From positions 1,823,287 through 1,887,286 of the forward strand of contig JAJEKV010000112.1 in the NCBI GenBank assembly GCA_021234155.1: 64,000 bases of DNA, given 5' to 3'. The DNA is from Isoetes taiwanensis (Eukaryota > Streptophyta > Lycopodiopsida > Isoetales > Isoetaceae). Within the stretch, counting starts at the first letter, position 1, and the number at the start of each line of letters is the position of its first letter. Below the pieces are notes generated by a model. That model was not told the DNA's origin. It was given only the letters and a program-made list of their open reading frames with translations, and searched no databases. This document shows, piece by piece, positions 1 to 11,765 of this stretch. Made by a program: the position numbers and the translations under genes.

Positions 1-412
1 AGTATGACCGATAGTTAATCGGCTTCTTTCATACTCCCTGGCTGCAGCTTTATCAGCAGCTTTGTCAGCTTTCCCCTGAGAACTGTCAGATGTTTCTGCA
101 ATAGTATGCATTAACACTTTTCCTTTGTCTTCCTTGCTCTTGGGAATTTCAATTTCGGTTTGAGGCTTGTCTGTAGGTGTGTGCCTTTTTGGGCAAGAAG
201 CTTTAAAGTGGAGGTTGATTTGGAAGTGGAGGCAGGGAATTGCTAGGTAAGAATCCGTAGAGCAAAGCTATTTGCTCCAATTTGGTTTGATAATCTTGCT
301 CAGATGTGGGCGGTGGCAAAGCAATTTGATTAGCAATTTGCTTGGCTATAAAATCTGCGGTTCTCAACGCCTGCTGGTACTACTGATCAGAGATATTAAA
401 GCGGTTGGCCAT
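1..412 (-). pseudogene. Retrotransposon gag N-terminal fragment
   Basis: On the minus strand an ATG at 412 lies about 25 bases downstream of a tRNA-type primer-binding site, the usual position of a retrotransposon gag start. The reading frame has an internal stop at codon 11 (TAG, one change from CAG) and then reads through a Gln/Pro-rich stretch (IANQIALPPPTSEQDYQTK) before further stops, so the copy is dead. It leaves the window at base 1. No zinc knuckle or enzyme domain is visible, so copia or gypsy cannot be decided. The gag call rests on position rather than on a recognised domain. Confidence 0.45.
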
Positions 413-436
413 TGCACAGGATATGGGAATAGAATC

Positions 437-456
437 TAGGCTCTGATACCACTTGA
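437..456 (-). other. Primer-binding site (initiator tRNA-Met type)
   Basis: The minus strand reads AAGTGGTATCAGAGCCTAG. TGGTATCAGAGC is the standard complement of the 3' end of plant initiator tRNA-Met, used to prime minus-strand DNA synthesis in LTR retrotransposons. It sits between the LTR-like sequence at higher coordinates and the gag ATG at 412. Confidence 0.75.
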
Positions 457-1046
457 TACAATTGAAGAGTTTGCAACAATGAACAGCCTTAGCTTAGAAC
501 CACAAGATAAACAAAATGAGATATATTCAGTATTCAAAGATATACAACCGGCTTAAAGCCGAAACCACTTGATAAGAGCTCCCTTATCCACCCAACCGGG
601 TTCAAGCATGCACAGGAAATCGTTATCCTGCCACCTTCAAGAATCTTCTCTTAGAGCAGCAAGGCGGTACTGGCAAAGGGCGGAGGCTGGTATGACGGTA
701 ATCTGGGGCAAGACCAAGAGCGGATATGCAGCTGGGTTGAGGCGTTAGGCAATATCAGACATTGCAAGGTCGGATCCCATGTATGAATGCAGGTTTCTCC
801 TCTTATTTATATAGACGAAAAGGCTGGCTTCCGGGTTCCCTTTTAGCTTCTGTTAATAGCTTCTCTGAAAGAAATAGGCAAGGGAAATCAGATAAAGGGA
901 AATCAATCGAAAATAGCTTGGATAATCTCGGATTAGCTAAGAATAGCTGAGAATTGGTAAACGGGAGTAGGTTGGATAGGATCCGGCAGCATTTTTGCAG
1001 ATCCGGCAGAGCCTCGTTGCTAAGTGCCGTTTATTGTTTTAACAAT
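457..1046 (-). repeat. Probable 5' LTR of the minus-strand element
   Basis: This stretch lies just upstream (minus strand) of the primer-binding site. It holds a good TATA box (CTATATAAATA, about 804-815) and no coding sequence. I place the outer edge near a TGTTAAAAC at about 1046, but the partner LTR lies outside the window, so the edges are inferred. Confidence 0.45.
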
Positions 1047-1130
1047 TTGGCGGCCCGTTATCAGCCGCTTTAGGATTTTTAACAAATACATTTCCTTTAA
1101 TGGTTTCCATATGCCCTTTGCCCTTTGCCA

Positions 1131-1427
1131 TTAACCCTTGCAGGCTTGAACCACTCCCCCGAGCCACTCTGTATCAGTCTCCATGCTGGAAACACGCTGT
1201 TTTTCAGTAGCCAGCTGCCTCTTGAGCAATTTGGGTGCGGAGGCCTGCATTTCCTCTGCCAAGCAAGCAATTCGAGCTCTGTTGCCCTCTGCCATTCCTT
1301 GAACCTGTTTCCAGTGCTCCTCAACTACCTGGTTTGGTGGTGGTGAAGCACGGATACGGCTTGCCGCTAGGCTAGAGTATCTGTCATATGCCTGCCGAGC
1401 TATGCTTGTTAGAAAGTTACGTATCAA
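1131..1427 (-). other. Unrecognised coding-like ORF, 98 codons
   Basis: An open frame with plausible protein composition, including a helical stretch around VEEHWKQVQGMAEGNRARIA. No family is recognised. It starts without a clear ATG context and has no visible splice partners. It could be part of a retrotransposon gag/ORF1 or a chance ORF. Confidence 0.2.
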
Positions 1428-1592
1428 ATTAATCCCGTAATTGCGGTTGAGCTTGTCGGGAACAAGGATTTTTTCCCGAGCCCAACAGATGTTGGTAACA
1501 CTTGATGTAATTGAAGTATAGTTTTCTGAACAATAATGTTGACTTCAGTATACTTGAATAAACTGTGTCGAGCTTTTTTGCATTTATGCTAG

Positions 1593-3215
1593 TTTTTTTT
1601 TTTTTTTTTGAAGAATATAAGAATATATTAAACCACTAGAATGCGATCAAGTACAATGATAAGTGTGGTGCTAAGAAATGAAGCGCCCATCATGATCCAC
1701 AATCTGTAGGAATGTCGACCAAATTTCCCGCTTAACTGTGCCAGACAAGCTTGAGACTTGGTACGCCTGCCACAACTTATGCCTCAAGATCGGAACCAAC
1801 CGAAAAGGGCTAAGCAATCGCATTCTCGAAAGACCTTCGCCTCCGTCTTTTCCAAATCAGCCACAAAAGCCAAGCTCTGCATAAATGAAACGCATGCCGC
1901 TTGGCCACTGCCCACCTGCTAGGAAGGACTCCCAAGAGAATCTTCTGACTGCATAATGAAGTCCCAAAGAGGGCTCTCACCCAGGACCAAGCTGCCCCTA
2001 CTTCTGTGCATAGGACAAAGCAGTGCTCAATGGTCTCACGTCGCCTCCCACATAAAGGGCATGTTTCCACTACCTGAGGCTTGAACCTGTGGACTCGGAC
2101 ATTCACCCTGAGGCTACGGTGCAAGATGTGCCACAAAAGGGTACGGATTTTAGGAGGAGGCAATGTATTCCACGCCCACTTCTAAGTGACCACTTATCCG
2201 AAGGCGGCAACGTGTCCTGAAGCGCTAGGAGCCCATAAGCCGATGCTACAAACTGAGATGCATCAAGTCCACTATGCGACTTCCAAATGCGATTGACTTG
2301 AGAAGACAACTGCAATGGAATAGCATTGGCAATTCCGCCCAAGTCCCAGATGTCCCACCGCCAGCCAAATCTCTCCCTAAAAAACTCCCATGGCGCCAGA
2401 TGACCCTCCCAATACCAGTCACGGATGGATGTTACCCCTGTAGCAATCCATCGGCGCTGAGTACCTGGGTGTAAGGAAGAGGCAAAGGGAGATGCAGAGT
2501 CCAAGGGTACCCAGAGAAAGGGCGATGAGGCTACCATACATCTGCTAGGGTCCAATGAAAAGAGAACCTTGACCACCTTCCGTGCCTTCGTGAGACCCTT
2601 AAGAAAAGGCGGCATGAGGGAATGGCCGCAAAATCCTCAAACAGAGCCCACGGCAATCGAGCCCTAATAGCCAAGCTTCCTAAACACAATAGAGTGACGG
2701 CGGATCGCGCTAACAGAGCCAAACCTGGGACTCCATTGTTCCCGCAACAACCGCCAGATGAATTTCGACACTGAACCTTCGCGGTGCAACGACACATCAA
2801 GCATACCCAAACCCCCTGCCTGTTCGACGCACACACTTCCACCATGCGACCTTTCATCAGAGCCCCCTCCTCATTCCCTCCCCAAACAAAATTGCGAATG
2901 GTGTCATCCAACTCCTTAACCACACTTTCTGGCGCAAGTATGCAGGAGGCTGCGTAAACATGAGTGCTACAAAGCACTGACTTGGCTACCAGAATCCTAC
3001 CAGCCATGGTGAATTTACTTTCCCTCCACCAATTCAAATGCTGCTTAAGATTCTGTAATGTCTCCGCCCAAATTGCCCTAGCATTAATGTCCAAGCCAAA
3101 TGGTATGCCTAACAGTTTGGCAGCTGTGTGTGGTGGTGTTAGAGCCCAGGGAAACTGACTCAACCACGCAGGAGGAGGTTCCTCCAGTACCCACATGGCC
3201 GAGCACTTCGACCAG
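1593..3215 (-). mobile_element. 5'-truncated LINE retrotransposon
   Basis: Minus-strand reading gives the C-terminal part of a LINE reverse transcriptase (about 3196-2531; hallmark FTMAGRILVAKSVL and a FVWGG end), followed by the zf-RVT zinc-binding module (about 2163-1810; CPLCGRRRETIEHCF and a basic WLIWKRRRRRSF tail). Reading shifts between three overlapping frames, so the copy is dead. The 3' end is a poly(A) of about 17 bases (poly-T at 1593-1609). TTATGCTAGTT occurs on both sides (1584-1594 and 3216-3226), an 11-bp target-site duplication. The element is therefore a single insertion cut short at its 5' end; endonuclease and most of the RT are absent. Confidence 0.85.
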
Positions 3216-3661
3216 TTATGCTAGTTATTTTAGCATTTCGGTTGTTGTTTACATTCACGTTGTTCGTAAAGGTATATGTTGTTTGTGATTATGTGAAGGC
3301 ATTTCATAGATAATGATTAGATGTAATTTTTCGTTTTGTGTAGCACCAGGTTCTTTTTTATTTATATATGCTCAATTTTTCTTTTGCAGACAATGAGTGC
3401 ATTACAAGTGTATATCCATTATAGTAGTCTATGGAAAAACTTAAATGTGTGATAAGATTTAGATTGTGCTAGTTTAGAGATAGCACATATCTTGCTTGGA
3501 TGTTGCTATTATTTCGATGATTTGCACATCGAAATAGGATAGATTTGAGAATGGAAGTAATTTGTTTTGCACACCGAAATATATATTTGTATTTGAGAAT
3601 GGAAGAATGAATGTCGATTGTTAATTTTTGACAAATACAAAATATTTCTAGCAATGACTTT

Positions 3662-4068
3662 TTTTTGAAGAACGTGTTTTACTTCATATTATACACTCAA
3701 AATATTACAAAGTACTTCCAGAAGTAAGAAATGTCCCTGAAGCATCAATCACTTTTAGATGATCACTCTTTATTGGAATTTTAATACGATCAGGCCAATT
3801 GGAGATCTGAAAAGAATTATACAACTTCTTACGAATTTCTTGAAGCACCACCTGAGAAGAAATACGCTTATCATAAAAGACCTTTCTTCGCCTTCGCTTC
3901 CATACACTCCATATTAGCCAAGACTTTGCCATGTGAAATGCAATCCTTTTAGAAGCAATCCACTAATTTGGATAAATACCCAAAAGAAAGTACTGACTAT
4001 CCAAAGATACTCCAAAAAGAGAATGCAGCCAGGACCTAAGACCACTCAGCTCTGCACACAAATATAAA
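3662..4068 (-). mobile_element. Second 5'-truncated LINE, 3' tail only
   Basis: A short minus-strand fragment encodes only the end of the zf-RVT module (MAKSWLIWSVWKRRRRKVF at 3932-3876), resembling the tail of the neighbouring LINE. It ends in a short poly(A) (T-run at 3661-3667). TTTCTAGCAATGACTT flanks both ends (3645-3660 and 4069-4084), a target-site duplication of about 16 bp. It is an independent insertion about 450 bp from the first LINE. Confidence 0.8.
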
Positions 4069-4244
4069 TTTCTAGCAATGACTTTGTCAATATAATGTTT
4101 ATGGTATCTTATATTATCATTATCTTATATTATAATGTTATACCGTAATTCTTGGATTGGATCAAGCCCTAATTTGAATGGCCGAGATCATCTAGGTGCA
4201 TCTGAAGGCTGAGATTTCTCGCACAACTTCCTACTACCATGATT

Positions 4245-6015
4245 GGTCTTATGGGGAAAGGGTAAAGGAAAGGGGAGAAAAGGAAAAGGGAGGAGGAAAG
4301 GGAGAACGTGAAGGGGCAAAAAGGCACGGGAAAAAGGAAAAAAAAGAGAGGGAAAAGGGTGGGTTTAAGAGAATAGAAAAATACATGGGAAAAGGGAAAG
4401 GAAAAAAAAAAGGAAAGGGGAAGGGAACCTGAGAAAAAGGCATGAGGAAAGGGAAAGAGGTAAAGGGGAAAAGGAAAGGGGAAATGACACAGGAAAATGG
4501 GAAAGAATGGAAAAAAGGGTGAAAATGGGAAAATAAAGGGGAAAAAAAAAAGCATCGGAAAAGGAAAGGGAAAAAGAGCATGGGAAAGAGGAGAAAAAGG
4601 GAAAGGGTGAGGAAAGAAAAAAAGGGAAGGGAAAAATGGCGTGGGAAAGGAAAAGAGAGAGGTAAAGGGAAGGGAAAAGGAACACTGATAAAAGGAAAAG
4701 AGTAAAGGGTTGGGAAAATGAGGAAAGGGGCAGGGAAAAGGGGGAAAAGGAAATGGATGGAGAGAAGGGAAGGGAAAAAGGGAAAGTGAAAGAATAAAGA
4801 AAAAGGGAGGGGCAAAGGAGGAAATAGAACCTGGAAAAGGGGCATTAGAAAAAGGGAAGAGGGAAATGAGAAAAAGACAGGGGAAAAGGTCACGAGAAAA
4901 AAAGGAAGAGGAAAAGGGCGAAGAAAGTAAAAAAGGAAGCGAAAAGAAGACATGGAAAATAGAAAAGAGGAAGAGGGAAAGGGTGGGGGAAAAGAGGAAA
5001 ACGGAATGGAAAAAAAAAAGAAACAGAACAAATGTGGGAAGGGCATGGGAAAAGGAAAGGAAGGGAGAAAAGGTGAAGGGAAAAAGGTCATGGGTAAAAG
5101 AGGAAGAGGGAAAGGGAAAAGGAGGAAGACGGAAAGGAAAAAGCTTATTAGAAAAAGGGAAAGGAAAAAGGACTGAGAAAAGAAAAAGAGAGAAAGGGTC
5201 AAAAAAGAAGGGGGGAAAGGGGAGCAGGATAAGGGTGAGGATGAAGGAATTGAAAAAGAGGAAGAGGAAGAGGAAGGGGAAAATGGCACGGAAAAAAAAG
5301 GGAAGAGGGAAAGGGTGAGAAAAGAGGAAAAAGAGCATGGAAAAAGGGAAAGAAAAAAAAGAAAAGGAGGAAAGGGAAGAGAAAAAGAGAAAAAGGGTGG
5401 GGAAAGGATGAAAAGAGGCACATAAAAGAAGGTAGAGAAAAGGGAAATGAAAGGGACATAAGGAAAGAGAAAATGAAAAGGAAGAGGGAAAGGAAAGGGA
5501 AAAAGGGAAAGGGTGGCGAAAAAATGAAAAGGGAAGGGAAAGAAAAAAGGAAAAGGAATGCGAAAATGGGGAAGGGAAGGGAAAACGGGCAAGAGGAAAA
5601 GGGAAGAGGGAAATGGGAAAGGAGAAGTGGAAAAGGGCAAGGGATAAAGAGGAAGAGAATGGGGATAGGAAGAAAAGGGGCACATAAAGTGACGAAAAGA
5701 GAAAGAAAAAAGTGCATGAGAAAAAGAAAAGTAAAAAGGAAAAGGAAAAGGAAGGCAAAAAATGGGAAGGGCGGGAAAGGATGAAAAAGGAAGGAAAAAT
5801 GTCTGTCAGAAAAAAAAGAAAGGGAAAAAGGGAAAGGGGAACGAAAAGGGAAGAGAAGGGGAGGAAAAAAAAGAAAAAAAGAGAGAAGGAAAAAAAGGGA
5901 CGTGTAGGGGAAAAATGAGAAAAAAAGGGGGAAAAAAAAAGGAAAGTGTGGAGGAAAATGAGGAAAAAAGGAAATGCGAGATAGAGCAAAGACAAAGGGA
6001 AGATGAAGGGTGTGG
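4245..6015 (+). repeat. Polypurine tract, about 1.8 kb of degenerate GGGAAAA repeat
   Basis: Almost every base on the plus strand is A or G. Runs such as GGGAAAAGG are broken about every 45-65 bases by short pyrimidine-bearing words (GGCATGGG, GGCACGGG, GACACAGG). This suggests an old minisatellite with a unit near 60 bp that has drifted. Long open frames on both strands, Lys/Glu/Gly-rich on plus and Phe/Ser/Pro-rich on minus, are side effects of composition, not genes. Such tracts can adopt triplex (H-DNA) structures. Confidence 0.85.
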
Positions 6016-6030
6016 AATGCACAAAAACCT

Positions 6031-6158
6031 CTTAAAGCCCAGCAATGCTGGGCTTGGTTTCGATTATATTATATTTATGAAAAGGAGTCTGAGCTGAATA
6101 GGTTTTCATCCATACAAATTCTCAACTTATGCCCAGCAACGCTGGGCACAATTACTAG
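6031..6158 (+). mobile_element. Helitron-type terminal segment with two hairpins
   Basis: The 3' signature of plant Helitrons is present: a GC-rich hairpin (GCCCAGCAACGCTGGGC, 6131-6147), a 7-nt spacer, then CTAG (6155-6158) followed by T, as expected for insertion between A and T. A second near-identical hairpin (GCCCAGCAATGCTGGGC, 6037-6053) lies about 95 bp upstream. The same two-hairpin plan occurs on the minus strand at 18467-18982. No Rep/helicase is seen, so this is a non-autonomous or truncated copy; its 5' end could not be fixed. Confidence 0.65.
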
Positions 6159-7819
6159 TAATGATAATGATATGATACTTCAAGAAATTGTTTAATCAAT
6201 ATTAAGAAATTAGCGTGTACTTTGTGTTGGGTGGTATTAGTGGCGTAAGACCATTGTCTCTCTACTTTTATTCCTAACAATCCTCTAGGGGGCATACATT
6301 TCCGGTGGGGCATGGCAATCCAATGTTACCGCGACTTCGTAACAAATAAATACAATGGAAGCATCAATAGAATTAGCAATCTAGTTCATTGTTGACTTGA
6401 GTAGGCATAGACTGCTTGCAAGACCCTTGCTTGCATTAAGAAAGCAAGACTTTTATTTGCAAGTGTTGAGTGACTAAATGCTTCACATTGACTCTAGGAC
6501 CATCTTTTGCACATTGCATTGCCTAAAACAATAGATCTTGCCGGCTTATGCTACAACATTGTCTGGGGTAGAATAAAGATAGATGCGGCTTACAAAGATG
6601 TTTCTTTAAGATGACACCTTATACCTAGATCGCCTATATACTGAAATAAAAACATGCATATTTAAGATGACACCTTATATGTAGATCACCTATATACTGA
6701 AATAAAAACACATGCATATGCAGACTAATCTAACGACATTAAGTATATGTCTAGTTGTTGCATTTCCATAGCCTCATGTTATTTACTGCTACAAGATACT
6801 GTCATGTGTCAGCAAGCTATGATTGAGACAGATAGAAGACAGAGCATTGATTTCACCTCTTCTAGACAATGAAAATATAGCCGAGCAACAAATGGTAATG
6901 ATTCTAAAATCCATCTATTTAGCTAAAGTCTACGATACCTACATTTTCATATACATGAAAGGAATCATCCAACTCATCTATAGCTTCTCTATTCTGCATT
7001 GCTAGTGCTTGCCAAGTTTGGCTTTATCCTGCATAGAAACCGTGGATGTCCCCATTCTTGCAATTTATCAAGGCACATGCTTTTGAAAAGTTAGCGGCCC
7101 TAAAGAACCTAGTGCATTTGCCAAAAATAATTATATAATCTATATCAACCACATAAATAATCTATATCAACCACATAATAAAAGTATGCTTTTATAAAAC
7201 TTGCTACATTTGCTAACCTGTTGTGCCAAGACAAGATGTTCTATCCTATCAATTTGCCTTATGCACAGCGACGGCAGGTGAATGATGCATCCAATTCTTT
7301 CACGGAATGCCTGAGCAAGATGATGTTGCATGGAAGTAATACTTAAATCCAAACTGCAAAAGGTGTGCATACCTGCTAAGTTGCAGTACAGTAGCATCAT
7401 GATGCACCAACTGGAAAAATGCCATCAATATTCTGCGCGTAATTGTATAAGAGTGCAATGTTAGATCTACAACAACTTTATTTCTGGCCGCCTCTCTGTT
7501 GTAAACAACCTATGTGTTAGATACCTCCAAGGAAGTTGACATGCCAAAACACATAACAAAAATAAAAAAATAAAACACCACTGCCTACCTTACTATCTGC
7601 AGATCCTTTGAAAGGATGCCAACCTTTGATTCCCATCCCTTGCATGTAAGCAAAAACCAAATGGCAGAAAAATTGCCAATGTTATCCACAAACAAATGCC
7701 ACAAACATGGTGATGATAGTTGTATACATGCATCTGATGGCTTTTCTGCTTTCCGGGGGGTTCACACATGTAAGAATACATGTGCGTGGACGGAGAAGGG
7801 GTTTTTTTGAAAAAAAAAA
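6159..7819. other. Non-coding stretch
   Basis: No supported gene. It holds a tandem duplication of about 54 bp (6607-6716, TATATACTGAAATAAAAAC in both units) and a 24-bp duplication (TAATCTATATCAACCACATA, about 7135-7182). The rest is AT-rich unique-looking sequence. Confidence 0.6.
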
Positions 7820-8607
7820 GGGAAATTTACCAAAATAACCTTAATTGTTGACTTAATTCCCAAAAAGCCCTTTGTATTTTTGAAATTCCCAAAATGCCCT
7901 TAATTCTTAAGTATTTTCCCAAATAGCCCTTTGTATTTTAAAAATTACCAAAAAGCACGTTTCACAATAGAGGATCATTTTCTAAGAGTAAGTGGTTCTT
8001 ACAGATGACAATAATTTGGAAAATAAATTTCAAAAATCATTGTGACAAAAATATGCAACAGAAATGTCAAATAGAATTTCTGCAACTGCCTTCATTATGG
8101 TCGGCATTACCACAATGTGCACGTACACACGCTTTTTTCAATCCCTGTCTTCTGTCCTATCCTGCTTTCTTTTAGGCCTACCAGGAGGATGACATGTTGC
8201 AGGAGGTAGCAATTCATTATTTTCAAGAAGTTCAACATTTGGAGGATAGATACGGACAATATATAAATAGCAAAATGAGCTCTACAAGTAACATGTATGG
8301 GTATAAAGCAGCTTCTCCACAAGATGCACACAAAGCTTCCCCTTCAATACGATTTTTATAAAAGCATTAACTTAGTAGTCTTCGATCATTTCTAGTATTA
8401 GAATCATAGGCGTATCTCTAGCTTTTGGTGGTTTTTAAACTACAAGGGGGCTATTTGGGAAAATACTTAAGAATTAAGGGCATTTTGGGAATTTCACAAA
8501 TACGATGGGAAAATACTTAAGAATTAAGGGCATTTTGGGAATTTCACAAATACGAAGGGCTTTTTGGGAATTAAGTCAACAATTAGGGTTATTTTGGTAA
8601 ATTTCCC
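7820..8607. mobile_element. MULE-like MITE with long terminal inverted repeats
   Basis: The ends are inverted copies beginning GGGAAATTTACCAAAATAACC... (left from 7820; right arm read back from 8607), and the inverted match runs for well over 100 bases. Runs of exactly ten A flank each end (7810-7819 and 8608-8617), compatible with the 9-10 bp target duplication of Mutator-like elements but uninformative because it is homopolymeric. The right arm carries a 54-bp tandem duplication (TTAAGGGCATTTTGGGAATT twice). The 500-bp core has no ORF, so it depends on a transposase elsewhere. Confidence 0.75.
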
Positions 8608-9391
8608 AAAAAAAAAAGTACGTATACCTGCGGTCGCTCCTACGTTTTGGCGCCTCGACTGTATGAATTTCCACGGTTCCGGGAGGGTTTTCTTCGATCA
8701 GCCAAGGTGTTAGAATACGTTTTGAGGGCCGGGAAACTGAAGCTTGCTGCCAGATATACATTAAGGGATTTGATGTTTCGAGGCTTGATATTCTCATTTT
8801 TGCAAGCATTCTCAGCCATCATTCTTGATGTGATATACATTCTAGGCAAACAATTGGTAAGGCTTCTGGGCTTTTGCTTCTATTCTATGTTTCTTTCTTT
8901 GCTAGTATTCTGTCCCGGTCAAATTTCGGGTTCTTTTTCTAGAATGTCTTTGCTCTTCATTCTCTACAGATGTAACGGGAGTTATTTCGATTTTCTACAA
9001 CTAAAATTTGTGGAGCTAACAAGCATATTTTGGGTCTTCCAAAGCTTTACGCTTCTCATTTCTGGTAGCATGGCATATAATGGGCACGTTTCATTGCAGA
9101 GTGGAGCTTTGGGAGCGGCCATGGCTGAAGCTAAGAGCCATTTTTCTGTTGTTTTTTCCTCCTTTTAGTAGTATTCCACGGTTCTTGCTTCTTTTGGCAA
9201 ATATGGAATTTTTCCAGCTACAGCTATAGATTATGGTTCCAAGGGATAATTTCTTCTGTGCTTTGTGTTTATGGTGCAACTTAGCAACATTTTTTTCGAT
9301 ATGTGGAGGGAGTCGACATTTAGTAATTGTTGAAAATGGGAGTCCTGCTTTACATCTCTACTTTTTCCTGATTTCTTCATTTGATATCTAG

Positions 9392-9720
9392 GTACACAGG
9401 CCTCCTGGCTACATGAATATACAAGTCTTCTGCATATGCGACAATCAGGCGAACTAGAAGATGATAAGGCTTGAGTTGGCTGCTATAATGAAGTTCTAAG
9501 CATGGAAGGTTTCACAAAGCAAAATCTTTTAAATCTTAACAGTGAAGGCCGTTGTCTTGTAACTGACCGTGGAGCTTTTGGTAAGCATAAACAAATCTTT
9601 CTTTATGCATGCATCTTACGAAGTACTAATGTTTAAGCCATGTAACTTGTAGTGTTGTTCAACATATATGGACCAAATTCTGGATGTGAAGACTTGGAGC
9701 ATCAACAGAAGGTCCTACAA
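9392..9720 (+). pseudogene. APE2: AP endonuclease 2-like fragment (two exons)
   Basis: Two pieces with plant-type splice sites read as an EEP-family (exonuclease/endonuclease/phosphatase) fragment. The first (about 9392-9583) contains GFTKQNLLNLNSEGRCLVTD and ends at GTAAGC. The second (about 9650-9720) reads VLFNIYGPNSGCEDLEHQQK and ends at GTATAT. APE2 cuts abasic sites in DNA repair, and NSEGR..VTD..F..FN.YGP matches the middle of that family. A TGA stop precedes the conserved block, and the N-terminal Asn/Glu catalytic motifs and the rest of the protein are absent nearby. The family is inferred from motif memory. Confidence 0.5.
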
Positions 9721-10245
9721 GTATATGCTGTTTTTATATATCTATGTTCTATGTTGCATTGCATTCCACATGTTTACGTGTGTGCTATGAGCAGAAAAAT
9801 AGTTAATAAATGAATGATTGACCCAAATAAAAAATGTTGCATAATTGGCACTTTCTCTAAGACTCTGCTCTGTACATCTTTAGCATTCCACTGTAGACTT
9901 TGCTCCATAGGGCCACACCACTAATATCAACTCTCTTAAAAAGAACAATGCCATTAACTCTCTTAAAAAGAACAAGCGTACTGCATAGAACAAGGTCAGA
10001 TTGTAATGAAGCATAAATTGGGTTCATGACATACATTGAAGGAGGATAAAATGCTAAGATCATTAGGTATTCGCAGATCTAGACGCCATCTTGTCACCGC
10101 ACGTAAAAGCCCCGGCCTCCCATGACTCCTCCAGGTATGGATTTATTTGTCGAATGCCAATTAGTTTTCTCCAGGTTTTAGAATTTTGGCTGAATCTCCT
10201 ATATAAGCAGGTACTGTCAAGAATCGAATAAGATTGGGTGGCTAG

Positions 10246-10740
10246 ATGATGCACTTAAATCTGCAGAGTTTATGCAGCAACGGGGATTGGGTATATCTAG
10301 AGATATTGCTTACCATCTGATGCAAGAGTGTACCAAACAACAGACTTTAGAGCATGGTAGTCGTGTGTAGTCTCTGATGATTCTTAATGGACTTGATTCA
10401 GTTTCAGTCTTGAGTGACCATCTTGTTTGTCTATTTTCAGGCTCTAGGTATTTGGTTGCAGCAAATCAGGCATTTAATAAAGTCTTAGGACCAAGTCAAT
10501 ATACATGGAATGCAATTATTGATGGAAATGCCAAACTTGCTGAAGGTGACCTGGCACTACAATTGTATCACAATATGTCGCATGAGAGTGCAAAGCTTGA
10601 CAAATGCACATTTCTGGGCATTTTAAGAGCAGGTGGAACTATTCATCATGGAAGACATATTCATGAGCAGATTGTAGAGAAGGGGATCCAATCTGATGTG
10701 GCTGTCTCAATACTTAATGCTCATAATCTTATTTGTTGTT
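10246..10740 (+). pseudogene. Pentatricopeptide repeat (PPR) protein fragment
   Basis: The reading frame holds PPR-type helices: YTWNAIIDGNAKLAEGDLAL, LYHNMSHESAKLDKCTFLGI and HGRHIHEQIVEKGIQSDVAV. The order and spacing are those of plant PLS-class PPR proteins, which bind organelle RNA. An in-frame TAG at about 10367 splits it (HGSRV stop SLMILNG), and only about four repeats are present. It has no start, no targeting peptide and no E/DYW tail. It is a relic. Confidence 0.6.
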
Positions 10741-11339
10741 TGCAGGATATAGGCACAATCGGGGGCAACACATGGACATAGTTTGCTATACAATACACAC
10801 AAACACTACACATAGAATCAACTCATCAGTTCACATTTCCGGTTGCCGCAGTTGGTTCTTCCCACCTATTCGCAGTCCTCCTCTTGCTTGCAGTCTATGG
10901 CAGGTTTTGTACAAAGCATTTCAGTAAATGAAATTGGACGCTTTGTTATGGATATGGTTACATTCTTGCTGGCATTAATAGCACATGATATCAGGAATCA
11001 GCCCGCTACATTCTGGCCTTCTATTCTCTTGCAACACAGCTTGCTTTAGGTAGCTGATTTTCTTCCAAGGTAGTTGGAGAATGAATTTCATTTGTATTTA
11101 ACTGATTTGCATCTTTTGTTAAATGGTAACATGGTATGCATTTCATGCATCTCTATTCTAAGTTTGTGGTGCTTTTCATTTATGTTTTCAATGAATAGTT
11201 TGTTTGTTTGAGCATATGAACATGTTATTATAAAGCAATTATCCACTTAGTTTCCACAACTTCATAAATATATCTCTGTTTTCCTTAAGCAGGGTTGGAG
11301 ATAACTGGGTACAGAGTCCCATGAGAGAATTCATTGTCA

Positions 11340-11635
11340 TTCATTCTGCAGGTCAACGAGATGATGCCCAGATTCGTAACCTAAGAACGGAGCTTAACAC
11401 GCCTGCTTTCATCAAGTAATACAGAGTTGCTTGCCTTTTTATGTTAAATCCTCATCACTCGGTTTTGAACTGTTCAGAATTTATCTTCAAAGGGACTGTT
11501 ATAAGTGCAGGAGAACAACCAAGTTTCAGAGGCAATGATAAAACAACCAAGTTTCAGGTTTACTACATTCGCCATTCTGAGGTAACACACGGCTACCTTT
11601 TACATGACTGTAATGTGCAAATCAATGTTCAAAAT
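11340..11635 (+). pseudogene. Unrecognised exon-like pieces
   Basis: A segment reading QRDDAQIRNLRTELNTPAF is preceded by a CTGCAG acceptor. A second, following TGTTCAG, reads FIFKGTVISAGEQPSFRGND and KTTKFQVYYIRHSE before GTAACA. The composition and splice sites suggest real exons of a nuclear gene, but no family is recognised and no flanking exons could be joined. Confidence 0.25.
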
Positions 11636-11765
11636 TGACTTTGTCTGACAATAGAATATTTACATAGACCTGTCATGTGAAATTCACACATGGTTCAAGA
11701 GCAGTGCTGCTCATTCAATCTACTACTGTAACCGAAGCGAAAATCTACGATGCAAATCTGGCAGC

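Noticed and set aside
4169-6022. A 617-codon minus-strand ORF and several long plus-strand ORFs
   Set aside because: They arise from the polypurine tract. The peptides are Phe/Ser/Pro or Lys/Gly/Glu low complexity, open on several frames at once, with no domain.
8647-9168. 173-codon ORF after the MITE
   Set aside because: It starts from a non-ATG codon; the hydrophobic composition matches T-rich DNA and no family is recognised.
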